Assembly (NCBI GenBank): GCA_037043015.1
Contig: CM073322.1
Location: forward strand, 30,623,864-30,687,863
DNA: 64,000 nucleotides
DNA from: Bryum argenteum
Taxonomy: Eukaryota; Streptophyta; Bryopsida; Bryales; Bryaceae
Direction: 5' to 3'
Shown: positions 1 through 11,955 of the stretch, one piece after another
Layout of the letters: each line of letters begins with the position of its first letter
Position numbering within the stretch: the stretch's first letter is position 1
Program-made: the position numbers and the translations under genes
The notes under the pieces: generated by a model
Seen by the model: the letters and a program-made list of their open reading frames with translations, nothing else
Databases searched by the model: none
What the model was told of the DNA's origin: nothing

Positions 1-312
1 ATGATAAATATGCACAATTTTTTTGGTATCTTAAACAAGCCTAGGACGAAAAAAATTGTAACCAAATAGGTAGGGACTTGTGTTATATGGCAATATTGGC
101 ATAATCATAATTATATAGTGAATATACTATGTAAGGGGGAAAATTTTAAAACTTGACAACTAAATAAAGTAAGGGGTGATAAGGTATACTACCTTTCTAT
201 TATGACATTTATGTTGTGTTAAAATTTTGGGTATGTCATAATTATTCTATTTGGTAATAATATTTCAGTAACATTGGGAGTAACTAATATTGTGTTGATA
301 CTTAAAATCAAT
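1..312. other. AT-rich intergenic DNA
   Basis: No convincing coding region or RNA gene is visible. The sequence is AT-rich, and the short open frames lack splice or codon structure. Confidence 0.6.
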
Positions 313-588
313 ACCACAATTGGGGAGGGGGATTTGCACTTGACATTTTTCTCTTCAACGTTGCTCACGACTAGTAACGTTTTGGAACTTCTTTCATCAA
401 CAATCTCAAGAAAATAAGCATACGTCAAATCTACTAAGTTATAAATAACATTGCTTGGTGATTTAATTATGTTGATTAATTTCTTGAGAATGTTGCTGAA
501 GTAAGTTCTGAAACGTTGCTAGACCTTAGCAATGTTTGCAAAAAAACAACGTTGGTAACGTTGCAAATCTTACCGTTTTCTAGTAGTG
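313..588. mobile_element. CACTA-like foldback MITE
   Basis: About 276 bp whose two halves are imperfect inverted copies sharing AACGTT-rich blocks such as AACGTTTTGGAACTT. The right end reads, on the minus strand, CACTACTAGAAAA, the typical terminus of CACTA (CMC/EnSpm) elements. The trinucleotide AAT flanks both ends (310-312 and 589-591), matching the 3-bp target duplication of that superfamily. It has no coding capacity. The left terminus is degraded (ACCACAATT), so the left boundary is approximate. A better preserved relative lies at 40960-41229. Confidence 0.6.
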
Positions 589-656
589 AATATTTCTAAG
601 CAATAAGTAATTTCATGAGTTTAACTTTGATACGTAAGATAAGCATGGGGAACACA

Positions 657-684
657 TACAACACGCAATTAAGCAATTATGCAC
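657..684 (+). repeat. Left terminal inverted repeat
   Basis: This 28-nt repeat is the inverse complement of 11928-11955 with two mismatches (C/T at its third base, A/G at its seventh). Homology does not extend outward on either side, as expected for a true element end. Confidence 0.6.
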
Positions 685-1395
685 TTTGCCAAGTGCACTC
701 AATGGCATGTCAAAACAACAACATTTTCCTCCAAAATGAAAAAAAACAACAAAAATCCCACACAAAAAAAAAAATTTAAATGTGGAGGCACTAAACTTAA
801 ACTAATGAGAAATAGTATTTTTTTTAATAACAAATTTGTTGCTAAATCATGTTTTATTGCTTTGTAAATACTACCAAATTATTATATTCAAATATTGCCA
901 ACATCTATTTTATTATTTTGTGTACCATATAAATTTTTGGAATACAAATCCCAATGGATCAATATGAAGGACAACGTCACGTCTTACAGTGCAAAAATTG
1001 AAATTTAAAGAATTTCAAAGATTCAATTTTGTTCTTGAACTTCCTATAGTGTTTCTTTTTAGATTCAATGCAATTTTGATTATGAACTTCTACGTTGTAC
1101 ATTGCTATATGACATTTATATACTATTTTTGGCATTTATACAATAGACATACTTTATAAGAGATAAAAGGCCAACATATGCTATTCAACGAGAAAATATG
1201 TAGCATCTCGCTCTATATTATATGAAAATCCATACATAAAATTCATAAAAGTACTTTAGAAACTGATAGTAAATACTATAATATAACATGCATAATACTA
1301 TAACCAAACATCTCATACTTTACTCAAACATATTAATCAAACCTAACATGCCACCTAAACATCATATTGACTTGCTACTTATAAATCTCTGATGC

Positions 1396-2545
1396 TCTAA
1401 TCATCCTCCTCCATTGTGCTACCGGTACTGCCTTCATAGGCTTCATGTACCATACGATCCATCGCCGCCAAATGACACTGGGGGATCAATAGAATCTTGA
1501 AGACCGATGGACGCACTCTCGTGCGTGAATCGCCCGGCTCACCGCGGGCGAGTGTACCTTATGCCATTGGTGTTATAGTAGAAGCCATCTCTAAATGTCA
1601 TCATTGGTGCGAAGGCCTCGTTGAAAGCTATAGTGTCCGCTGATTCCGTAGATTGTGGAATGGATGGCACCATTGGTCTCGTTTGAATTGGAGTATCTAG
1701 AACCACCTCTGTATCTCCGATCCTTCCTCAAAGCCATTAGGTTCCACAGACGAATGAATGAAGTCCGTCGTCACATGAGTTATGATCGGCGCGGTACATC
1801 ATCATCATGCATACTCACGCTACCGCCGTACATTTGCCAATGTGTATGGTCTTTGGAATAGAAGTATCCGCTTCATCTCCAAGCTCGTCCTTGTCACTAC
1901 CGCCTTCCTTCCGATCCTATGTTCATCGGATCTTCGCCTCGGAAATGCCAACGCTAGCTTCTCTCATTGCACTGTCATCTCGGGGATCTCAAATTGTCCT
2001 TGAAGTTGACAAACAACTTTGTATACAAGAAGTTTAGCCTTTCTAGGCTATCGTCAATGACAATGATCTCCGATCCATGGAAACCTCCATGAAGGATTGT
2101 CGGAATGGCCGTTGTAATGTTATACGCACCAAACCCCAACCAATTGGCAAATACGCATCCACCAAATCTAGAGAGCTCGGATGGCGATCGCCGAGTCTAT
2201 CACCCTCCGACGGTTGATGTGTCTCACTCCATCGATCGTGAAATACAAGTGGTAGTGGACGGTCCCCAGAAACATAATTCTGGTTGGAGGAAGTATCAAC
2301 AGGGTGTTGCATATAAACAACAACACCTCCAAATGGTTCCACCGCTTGTCAGAATCGACCACCCCACAAAAGTTGAGGGCATACTTGATCAACCAAGTTT
2401 GCGCCAAATGCCCAACATCCATGTCGTTGAGTGCCACCACCGGGAAGTTTGAGCTTCGCGAACAACTCGGCATTAAGAAACACGGCCGTGGTAATAAATG
2501 AATATTGTTCCATCGTTCAACGCCTATCATCCACGCCGACAATTG
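1396..2545 (-). pseudogene. Decayed C-terminal coding segments, unknown protein
   Basis: On the minus strand, coherent protein-like stretches appear in alternating frames. One reads through FLNAELFAKLKLP and then, after a one-base shift, continues as NDMDVGHLAQTWLIKYALNF and onward for about 100 residues. The last short frame ends with MVHEAYEGSTGSTMEEDD and a stop near 1396. The frame switches and stops indicate a decayed gene rather than several small genes. It lies downstream of, and on the same strand as, the ParB-like frame, so it is probably the 3' part of the same transcription unit. I do not recognise the family. Confidence 0.4.
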
Positions 2546-2642
2546 TGCAATAACTTTGGTGAATCGCTTCTTCTTCCTGGGACCGTCTCCATGCCTTCCC
2601 CACTACGCCGACAATCAACAACCCACAAGACGATTGTGTCAA

Positions 2643-3154
2643 TCACGGACATCGTGATGAAATAATCCTTCCTGCTCGAACCATAAGATGATCCGGTGTC
2701 TTCGGTGCGAGTTGGCCTTGAACTTGTAACACCCACTTCCATGCGACGGTAGTGGCACCACCCTCATCTGCTGATGCTTCCACTTCTCCATGTGTTCTTG
2801 TTGCAACGTCCTGATAGTGAACCTTGATGGAGGTGGGAATAAGTTCACTTATGTCTGCCAACTTGGGCACCTTCTCTCGTGTAGATTTAGCCCATGCGGC
2901 TTTTGTGTCTTTGGCCAAGTCCTTGCCAAATGCATCAATTTGCTCCTTGCCCCCGGGAAAATACTTCCGTACAGATATGTGGAAGAACTCTTCTATGGAA
3001 TTAGGTGAGCACTCTTTGTTGGACACCATTAACCAACGAGTGATATTAGCGACCGCTTCTTGTGTCATGATCTGGTCAACTGCACCTGCAATAGTACGGG
3101 GATCCCTAGACGCATCCTTAATGGCGTGAAAGTAATATGATTGTCGAGGTCATG
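2643..3154 (-). pseudogene. Open segment of unknown protein, element cargo
   Basis: A minus-strand frame open from about 3154 (before its first methionine at 3068) to 2643. It reads as a normal soluble protein, for example FHISVRKYFPGGKEQID followed by a lysine-rich helix and DISELIPTSIKVHYQDVATR. It follows the ParB-like frame by about 40 bp on the same strand but in a different frame, so the two were probably one gene before frameshifts or lost splice sites. No domain is recognised. Confidence 0.4.
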
Positions 3155-3190
3155 GTGTCTCCCCCACCGGCTTAGCCGCACAAGACTTGA

Positions 3191-4309
3191 CTAGCCGTAG
3201 ATAAGCGGTCGTGGAACCACATTCAGCGGCCTCAACCAATGCATGGTCATTCGCTTCCGATGCTCCCGTACATCCACAGTAGGATCTAGGTTGTTCTTGT
3301 CTGCAAACGCCTTCCACTTCTTCTCCTCTTCCTTGCTATAAAAGAGATGACCATCTTCGTAGTCCTTGCACACTTGAATGATAGCTTCGTAACACTCACG
3401 CCGAGGATTCCACGCATGAATGGTCAAGTCATGCATCTGCTTTGCCAACCTCTTGATTGTTATACCTTTGTTGCCCTCAACAAGGTTCTTCTGCACTGCA
3501 TTAGCCGCACACACCAGAGCTTTAGCTCTGCGTTCATCGTCTGCACGAACCAAGCTATCAGGCTTTCCATACAACTCCCAAATCTCGCGTAGCTTTCTCA
3601 AGTCCTCATCCATGGTGGAATATTTTGTCCTATTCCATTCCTTCTTGTTGACCCGCGCGGACTTCGCTAGGTACAATGCAGGGATCATCGATACGACAAA
3701 TGTTGCCTCCCGCATTTCAAAGATGTTAATAAACTCAAGATGCGAGTTTGTGTTGGGCAACCTCTTCCTTCGCAAAATTGCAGTCGCAACTATGTGTTGT
3801 CCATCTACCGCTCCCAAATGATCCTCTCCTCGAAGCCAACACAATCGAGAATGTGTTGTACCGTGAATAGACGCTAATCCGTGTGTATCAAATATGCGTT
3901 GGAACTCGTTGTGCTTCTTTCGGCGGGAATGCCACCTCTTCTCGCCGAACCACACCATCGCCGGTAGTGACATCCACAATGTACTGATCGGACGAAGAAC
4001 CAACTTGCTCACACAAGTCTTGTTCTCCGGATGTCTCATAAAGTCATAAACCTCTCTAACTCTCTTTGCAGAGAGTACCCGATGGTTTGTCAAACGACTC
4101 TCCACTTGGATAATCTTGTCGATCTTCACCTCGAATACAATGTCCCCCCATAGTGATCTTTTCGAAATTTCTGCTTCAATAGGTATCGGTGCTAGGAACT
4201 TACTTGACGTTGAGGCCTCCAACGCCATCCTCGGTTCCGACTCTGAATCCTCTTCGTCCCGGGTCCGATATTTCAAAACTCGTCCTCCACCGCCGATACA
4301 TTCAGCCAA
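3191..4309 (-). CDS. ParB/Srx-like hypothetical protein, probable transposon cargo
   Basis: The longest intact frame in the first 12 kb, 372 residues. The central part resembles a ParB/sulfiredoxin-like fold: a helix-rich stretch AKRVREVYDFM is followed by the beta-strand-like VSKLVLRPI and, about 75 residues later, by AVDGQHIVATA, which matches the DGQH(R) signature of ParB-like nucleases and NTPases. The remainder is charged and helical (LRKLREIWELYGKPDSL). The frame stays open upstream of its methionine to a stop at about 4377, and protein-like sequence resumes beyond that stop, so the true start is uncertain and the gene is probably part of a decayed longer one. The ParB assignment rests on motif reading only; the true role is unknown. 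Confidence 0.45.
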   Translation of the reverse strand: MAECIGGGGRVLKYRTRDEEDSESEPRMALEASTSSKFLAPIPIEAEISKRSLWGDIVFEVKIDKIIQVESRLTNHRVLSAKRVREVYDFMRHPENKTCVSKLVLRPISTLWMSLPAMVWFGEKRWHSRRKKHNEFQRIFDTHGLASIHGTTHSRLCWLRGEDHLGAVDGQHIVATAILRRKRLPNTNSHLEFINIFEMREATFVVSMIPALYLAKSARVNKKEWNRTKYSTMDEDLRKLREIWELYGKPDSLVRADDERRAKALVCAANAVQKNLVEGNKGITIKRLAKQMHDLTIHAWNPRRECYEAIIQVCKDYEDGHLFYSKEEEKKWKAFADKNNLDPTVDVREHRKRMTMHWLRPLNVVPRPLIYG

Positions 4310-4467
4310 GAACTCGGCACATAAGCGGATGCTCCATGCCGAGCTGAAACCTCATGGTTGTAGACCCACTACCCCTACCACGCGCCTCGATCCTCGTCCG
4401 CTTGACCTCGCACCACTTGTAGCCACATTCGACGATCGTCCACCCGAACCGATGCTATGTCGCTCTC

Positions 4468-5170
4468 TCATGTCGTGGCCGCTTTGAACGACGTCCTCTT
4501 CCGGATAGAGGAACACTTCCTACAAAGGCGGCTCGGAGTCGCGATCTGACGCTGACGGACACAGATTGTGCAATCTGGCCAAGTGGTGGTAATCCAACTC
4601 ACCTCCAATAACATAACTACGGTGAATTGGATCCGTCTCTTCCTGTTCACCAGTGGACCTTGTGATGATGCATGTGTTGGATCCGCCTCTAGTAATGCTT
4701 CGTACTTAATATGGGCATCCATAAGAACCATTGCGCGCGCCACATCCTCCCGCGATAACCCTAGACAATGTGACTTATGCTCTCCCGCCTCGCCGACGTC
4801 ATCTGCAGAGCGATATTCACCAAAATTTCTGCAAGGTATTGAGAAATTTCACGGACCCAAAACTTGCAAGCAAGGATTCGGAATGGATGCGGATGAAAGA
4901 AGTTGTCTCGACAGAGAAGTCTTCTGCATTGCTTCATCAAAGATCCGAGACACACATCACATATATCATGTCAGACGATGGGCGGGTAGTAATTGCTTGA
5001 ATCTCGCCAAAACGCTTGCCTAACGCTGACGTACGGTCCCTTATTTTAAAAGGTTGGTGCGTCATCCACAAATAAGGCTTTGAGGGTCCTCTTCTACAAT
5101 CCACCATCCGCTTCTTCCCATGTCTTGTTGATTTTGCGGTTGGTTCCGACGTTGCGAGGCATGGCAACCT
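4468..5170 (-). pseudogene. Decayed N-terminal segments of the ParB-like gene
   Basis: On the minus strand a possible start near 5163 gives MPRNVGTNRKINKTWEEADG and then a stop. Protein-like fragments continue in other frames (LKALFVDDAPTF; LGLSREDVARAMVLMDAHIK) towards the ParB-like frame. The spacing, shared strand and repeated stops suggest the degraded 5' part of that gene. The WEEADG stretch recalls a Myb/SANT-like helix, but this is weak. Confidence 0.3.
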
Positions 5171-5179
5171 GATCATCAT

Positions 5180-6828
5180 TGGAACACAATATCATAATGG
5201 TTAATATGGTGTAATTTAGAGTCTATTTGACAATTGTTTTGATTTCTATTCAATAAAATATTGATAACTTATACCAAAATTCACCATCCGACCACATGGT
5301 TCATGTGAATATAGACTAACATAGGCCATTTTGTTTGTTTTGATTCTAATATGACTCCATGTGGAAGATGTTTTATGGTTGACGACACTTTAGCCCCGAA
5401 AAGCCTAGGCCATTATTCTTCAAGAAACACTTCAAATCTGTCACTATCAAAAAGTTGCTTCAAAATCTAGTTTCAGAGTGAAATTTAAGACTTCTAATCC
5501 TAGGATCTTAAAATAAACATTGATATAAAGCCACCAAATTTTTTAGGCTACTATGCATCGGAAGGATTAAAATATTTTAGCATTTGAAATCATAAGAATA
5601 ATTCATTTTCTTAATTGTATTGAGTGGTCTAGCACACTTTAATTTCACTTGGCTTAAAAAAAATTCACTATACAAGGTCTAACTTCTTGAAAATCATGAT
5701 TGGCTTGATCATGTTGGTTACCTTAAAACCAATTTCTAGACATGGAAAAGGTGAGTAGCATATTCAAAACAAATATGCAAAGGATCGAGATTGAAATTAT
5801 TTGACAAACTTTTATGCCACATTTTATTCTTTTGTGAACTCAACATGCTTTAGAATGAAAATCCAAAATGATTGATAAGAATTTATTTATCACATAAATT
5901 TCTCGCTAGAAAAAAAAAAATTAAAAAAATGAAGATCTATAGGTTTTATGTAGAAAATAGTGTTTTTTTTCTCTCCGTTGACCAAAATGTGCGAACATGT
6001 TTGATCAGGTTAAATGCTCTTTTTTTTACAAAGAAGACAATTTTAGAAATTTGGAATCGTAAAAGAAGGTAATATTCTTTAGTCTCAAACGATCAGATGT
6101 GAAAGATGTTAGTTCTACAATATCTACATTAATATTTTTACTATCATGTGTTGCTAAATGTTTTCATTTTTCTTGTTCTTAAGCAAGTAACTATAATGTA
6201 TGACGGGTATCAATATGGGCGGGTATCCCTCATGGGCGGGTATCAGACGTTTGAAATGGCTTTAATATAGTAAATGGGATGTTTATTGGAGTTCACTTGG
6301 TTGATTGTTTCAAGGGTGTCTTGTGCGCGCACACCCTTGCATTCTCTGATAATTTTTTTATTATTTCTATTTTTTAAAGATTCTTAAATTTTTTTAGGGT
6401 TTGAGGTTTTAAGATTGGGATTTTGGTGGCTTTGGTGGCGGCTGCATGGCTGCAACAAAGACCACAAAGAGGATGAAGGGAGGAAGACGAAGATTTTAAC
6501 ATATCGAGTACAAAGTGGACAGCTTGAATAGTAGCGTACCTGTACAAGAGCGAACAAGAACCCAAAATGCACGCCGCAACAGTAGCAACAACACCAATGA
6601 TAGCAATGAGGAATAGCAACAAGATCAGCAAGTAGCAAGCATCGATTCGGTAGCAACAAAGAAGCGGCGATCCTGACAACAAAGAAGCGAATGATTCGGT
6701 ACTAGAGCAAGCAGCGATTTGGTACAACAGCAAGCGGCAAGGAGAATCGGCAAAAAGATTTTTGGTTGCAACAAGTCACGAAACTCTCCTAGTGCTCTCA
6801 GATTGTCCTAGCAAATCATCCTTCGAAA
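5180..6828. other. AT-rich DNA between the two gene clusters
   Basis: No gene is supported. The stretch is AT-rich with short homopolymers and sits between the two divergent gene clusters, where a divergent promoter of the candidate element would be expected. No specific promoter motif can be defended. Confidence 0.5.
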
Positions 6829-6975
6829 ACACGAGCAAGAGCGGAGGAGGAAGAAAAGGCAATAGCAACCTGCAGAAACACGAGCAAGAGCGGAGGAGGA
6901 AGAAATGGCAACAACGACCTTCAAAAACACGAGCAAGAGCGGAGGAGGAAGAAAAGGCAAGTGCGCCAGAAGATC
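6829..6975. repeat. 49-bp purine-rich tandem repeat, three copies
   Basis: Three copies of a unit containing CACGAGCAAGAGCGGAGGAG recur with a 49-bp period. The period is not a multiple of three, so the 135-codon open frame that overlaps it (6762-7169) changes frame in each copy and is not conserved as protein. Confidence 0.75.
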
Positions 6976-8534
6976 AGAAGCGGGGAGGTCAGATGAAAAA
7001 CAAAAGAGGAGGTGGTAGAGGTGTTCGCCCGGACACCCCAGCCCCCGCGCTTCTTCAAGCGGGCGGCCTGCGGCCGAGTGCGGGCAGGCGCGCGCTAAGG
7101 CTGGGCGCGTTTGTGACAGACGGTGTCAAATTCCAAGATGACTCAAAATGTAAGTTACTAGTTGAATAATCTCTAACGCACAAGTGTTTGCATTGCTAAA
7201 TTCTGGTTTATTTGTTGTATGTTTCCAGGTCTATATACTTTACATCTATTGAAGAGCATGTCTAAGAATGGACATGTGGTATGAACACCACTTGGTTCTA
7301 AGCCCTATAAAGCTAACTCATTGAGGTGGGAATAATTTAGTTACAATTTGATTTAATATTTTTTGTTCTTCTATAAAACTTTGTTCCTACTTGAGTGCAA
7401 TTGAATCATTGGTTGCAAGTTTTATAATGTAGTAGAAGTTAAAGTTAAAGTTTAAAATTACCATATTTTCCAAACAATAATATATTGCATTCATACAAGA
7501 ACACATGATAATTCTATCCATCGCTATGATAATAGATCATATAATGAATATTGCAAATATTATTTTTTCTTGCAAATTTAATTGAACCTATAAGTAAGTT
7601 GTAACTTTCTATAATCCTTGTCATTGCAATAATTATTCCTTTATCCTAAACAATACCACCATCTTTGTGATTTTATGCACGCTCAAAGCATGATGTAGGA
7701 TTTATAATGGAAATAACCATAGGTACAAAGTAATTTGACGCCATTTCATGTTGTCATTGTCTTTTTTTATTTCAATCAACAATTTTTAGCAATGTATTAT
7801 GAGACGCAGACAATCCAATTCCTAAGGTGTAACATAGTCTTGGACAAGGTATCAAACATGATTATTGTTATTTCCATGTAATCAAAACTTAGCATCGTAT
7901 TATTTTATCCAACACAGGTCTGTAGAGGTAGATAAACCGTTAATTTATATATAAATAAAGTACACAAGATAATCCTAAGTAATTTAACAACTTTAAACAA
8001 TCTTAACAATTATATACAATATCATTACGAACTTAGTAACCAACATTAACAATCATGTTTGGAAGCAAAAATTTATGTCCTTGAACATATGTTTGTTTGA
8101 ATGAATGATATTTTCTATTGCTTACACACATATTTTCACATGTTTGCAATGCATAGGTTCCTATTAGTTCAACAACGACAATGGACAGCTCCAATTTCCA
8201 AATCCCTTTAGTACATCAAAACACCCAATACAGAAGCAATGTCATTAATCCGAACGGTTCAGTGGGAGCGCGATTAATACGAGCAGCTCGTGCAACTTCG
8301 TCTGGGGACCGGAGATGGTATTACTCAAGTTATTTCATCTCAATTGGGAAGGACATTTGAATTGTTATCAGAAAGAAGAGAAGTTGTCGGCTTGGCAACT
8401 AGGAGTATATACATTTGAAACCCGGCGCGCAATTGCATGGATCGAAGTTATTACCGTCCGAGGTGGCGAGACGCATCACTAGGGTAGACGATGCATTGCA
8501 TTGACCGATAGATTGTGGGAGAGCGTCTTGGAAT
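6976..8534. other. Non-coding DNA with a small GC-rich patch
   Basis: A GC-rich patch of about 100 bp (7020-7120) interrupts AT-rich DNA. From about 8230 the sequence becomes more balanced and may include degraded 5' coding sequence of the following plus-strand gene (short protein-like stretches around 8270-8520), but no frame can be fixed. Confidence 0.4.
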
Positions 8535-11363
8535 GTGTGTTGGATTGATCATCCGTTGGCACAAGTCTTATCTACGTCGATAGCCGTGGAACCCACCATT
8601 CAAAATGGCGAGGACGTATTGAATGGGTCTCAAACGCCACCTGTACGGAGGTTGGCACAAGAATTTGATTTCCATGACAACTTCAACACACCCGGATCCA
8701 CCGATAGGTCTCGCGCGCAAGATATAGCTTCAAACCCCGTAGATGAGAACTCTCCATTTTCTCAAAGTACTCCTTCCAACATCCGAGATTTGCCCCATGT
8801 AGATGGGCTTATTCAAATGTCGAGCGGCCCGACGTCCATATTCTATGCAAAATAGAAGAAGCGAGAGATTCCAGGGAGACATCATCTGAGAAGGTATATC
8901 TACAAAGGTATCTCTTCTAAGCGTCACGAGGCAATAGGGCGAGGAGGATGCAAACAAAATTATTTGAGAGACATTCAAGAACGGTATGTATTGGACATGC
9001 GTTATAATGCGTGGGCTTCTACTTATGCAATTCAAGTCTTGGATGAGACAAATCTTTCTTTCTTTTTATACACGGACGGAACGTTTCCAACGAGATAAAT
9101 TTGTCACAAAGTTAGATGGCAAACAAGTTTGTAATGCTTGTTATCTTTCTGGCATTGGATATTCACAAAGACGGTTTAAACAATCAAGAAGGAGTGTTTA
9201 ATATATGGAAGAGTGGCGGCGATTCACGGTAATAGCCTTTCAAACCCGCCGGGAGAAAGACTAGAATGTCGGCCGGCGGAGGCTCATTTAAATCATTTGT
9301 GGACGGAAGGTCGGTTGTCCCTCAACCTCATCGTTCAATTCTTCGTAAGGATGACAACGAAGTGGTGCCTCTTATTCTCCCGCCTACGAATACTCGTAAA
9401 TGATATATTCAATTACGTGAACGAGAAGGTGAAGAGAGTTTGTAACGGAGAAACCATTTCAATTAGCTCGTTCCGGAGGATGTGGCGCATCAGGTATCCT
9501 CATGTCCAGGTACCTCCATTCTCGAGGTTTTCAAAGTGTTATCACTGCTGGGAGTATAAATGTGCCATGGAGGGAACCACGAATGCAGATGCTCGAATCA
9601 AAATAAAAGAGTTGTTTATGATGCATCTGCGTATTCAGATGGAGGAATGGAGGGATTATTGGATATTTATCGCATTTGTACATGTGCATCATCGTTGATG
9701 GCATGGATCAAAACACTACCATGGTACCGAGAATGCGTCAAACCGTGAAGAACATCGAGTATCGGTTTGTGAAGACCCATTTGTGTGGAGCCCTCGTACA
9801 TGGGATTGGTTTATACTGCGATGTGTGGTTCGGCGCGCACCACAAACATGATAGCAACCAGGTGGTGAGCACATTGTTGCACGTGATAGGAGATGTGAAG
9901 AGGAGAAAACGCTCTTTGCCTCCAACATTACGTATCCAAGCAGATAATTGCACACGAGAGAATAAAAACATTTACATGTTTGCTCTATGTGTTTCATTGG
10001 TGGGATTGGGTTTTTTTCAAGAGGTGGAGCTCTCTTTCCTTATAGTGGGCCATACACACGAAGATATCGACCAACGCTTTAGTTGTATATCTAATGTGTT
10101 GAAGAGGTCGGACATCGACTCATTGAAGGAAATGCTTAGTCTAATAGAACAAGGTACATCCATAACAGAGGCGTTTGTTAGCGCCAGACTCTTAGAAAAT
10201 GTGTGGGACTGGAAGCCCTTCATAACCCCTCACTTACTGACGGGTGGGGACTCTTTGGTTGGCATAACCTTTCCGCACCACATGCGATTCTATATGGACA
10301 ATCGAGAGGGGGTCGGTAAGGTTCGAGTACAACACAAACATTATAGCAAGGATAAATGGGGACCTGAGATAGGGACAAAGACGTTGCAGTCGCTACCAAA
10401 TAAAGAAGAACGACCATCGTTTGCAAAGGTGTTTGCAGCTGATGAAAGGGAGTTGAAGGCATTGGATGACTTTATTGCATACAAAGAAAGGTGCATTCAA
10501 AGATTCCAACATCCGGAAAAAAATGGTGATGCTTAAAGAGAGGCCGAACATTTGAAACTATACCTAGCCAAATTTCCAAGCAAAGATCGTAGCAACGAGC
10601 ATAGTTCTTCACAGCTTTGGCCTTCAGAGGTATTAGAGACATCACCTACTGTAGATGCATCAATAGATGTTATTGACGATCGAAATGAATCAAACCACGA
10701 GATTACTATTGTGGACCAAATAGTGGCGATGCTTCCAAATTCTGAGGCTAGAGGATACTTTGGTCATCGAAGAGAGAGGCCACCTAACCAAGCACTGCGT
10801 AGGGCACAAAGAACGGCTCGCAGTCACATCTTGATGGAACCGAAGAAAGAACGGTATCAGAAGGTACTGACGATCCTTTTCCCCAATTTGATCCTCAATC
10901 TGATATCCGTTCTGGACAATTTGTAGCCCTCAGTGTTGATCGTGCAGAAGTAGACGAGGGTGTTCCATTTTATTTAGGGAAGGTGATTGAAGACGGAAAA
11001 GGCCGGAATAAAATCAAGATGAAAGTTTGTTGGTATTGGCCAATCATTTGAGGGGGAGTTGTTGACGGACCGAGATCCTCTTTACAACGGTATGCAAACT
11101 GTTTGGATTCATTGTGGGAGCCATCTGGGGAGAATCACGATTGGATAGAGAAAGAGGCATGTATTTTTTTCATGGGCGGACGAACCGAAAAGAATCATGT
11201 CCGTCATAGTCGGGGAGAAACCGCAATGTCTTTGGAGTGCAGGGTTCCAAGCAACATTTGCATTATCCAATCTGCGAAGGCCCACATATTAGAATATATC
11301 GCAATGCAAACCCAAGCTATCGACGATGACCGGTTGCAAGCCGCATTAGATATTAGTATGTAG
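8535..11363 (+). pseudogene. DUF7869-type (RNase H-like, transposase-associated) protein, frameshifted
   Basis: Protein-like segments run in series along the plus strand. 9213-9698 carries a CxxC site (SKCYHCWEYKC) followed by a helical region. 9676-10536 (286 codons) begins with IIVDGMDQN and contains LRIQADNCTRENKN and FLIVGHTHEDIDQRFS, the hallmark motifs of the DUF7869 family, whose acidic residues suggest an RNase H-like core. 10552-10926 and 11103-11363 give the C-terminal part, with a stretch in a third frame near 10870-11050 (EGVPFYLGKVIEDGKGRNK). The joins between segments need frameshifts: one near 9660-9680, one near 10870, and a stop after 11040. The gene is therefore inactive, or the sequence carries indels. 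It is probably the main transposition-related gene of the 0.7-12.0 kb element; family membership is fairly secure, function less so. Confidence 0.6.
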
Positions 11364-11927
11364 TCCATGTGTTTTGTGTACACATGGTGTTTCTAAGTGT
11401 ATATACGTACTAGATAGTACAAGATCGCAAGGATTATTTTCAGACGTGTTGTTGCGATGGACATATGGATTGAATTTGGTTGTATTATCAGTTATATACA
11501 TAACTTGGTATACATTTAGAATCTGTGTATTTAGATACTTTTCTACCACATATATACAAAGTACAATATGGAGTATATTTTTATTGAATGTCCATTGGAA
11601 CAGTTTGGTGCCTACATTTATTAACAGTTTGGTGCTCGCGTCATTTTGCTCACCAAAAATATATTAACTATAATCTACACAATTTGTAGCATATACTAAG
11701 CATTTCAAATATCTCTGGACAAAAATATTTGTATTATTCACATGAATTTATACCAAAAATATGTTCACAATGCCATTAGAAGTCTTTTTATATTACCACT
11801 TCTGACAGTACGCAACATTCTTTGCGAAACACCTTTTTTTCCAGAAAAAATCAAGTTTAAAAATAAAAAATTCCATTTTTGCAAGAAATGGCCATCGTAG
11901 TACCCAAGTGCACTTTTAAATAGCCGG

Positions 11928-11955
11928 GTGCATAATTGCTTAATTGCGCGTTATA
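11928..11955 (-). repeat. Right terminal inverted repeat
   Basis: Inverse complement of 657-684, 26 of 28 positions matching. A partial direct echo (GGGTGCAATTGTTATACTTT) lies just outside at about 11976, so the terminus may have been re-used or tandemly repeated. Confidence 0.6.

Larger units (their letters stand above)
657..11955. mobile_element. Candidate 11.3-kb DNA transposon, degenerate
   Basis: The segment is bounded by 28-nt inverted repeats (657-684 and 11928-11955) that differ at two positions and share the core GCAATTAAGCAATTATGCAC. Each terminus is followed inwards by the palindrome AAGTGCACTY (691-700; 11906-11915). Between them lie two divergently oriented, decayed gene clusters: a minus-strand set with a ParB-like protein (about 1396-5170) and a plus-strand set ending in a DUF7869-type protein (8535-11363). 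Termini plus protein-coding cargo suggest an autonomous class II element. I see no clear target-site duplication, so the exact ends and the superfamily are unresolved. The alternative is two unrelated decayed genes that happen to lie between copies of a short dispersed repeat. Confidence 0.5.

Noticed and set aside
6762..7169. 135-codon Arg/Glu-rich open frame
   Set aside because: It runs through a 49-bp tandem repeat in which each copy is read in a different frame, so there is no protein-level conservation.
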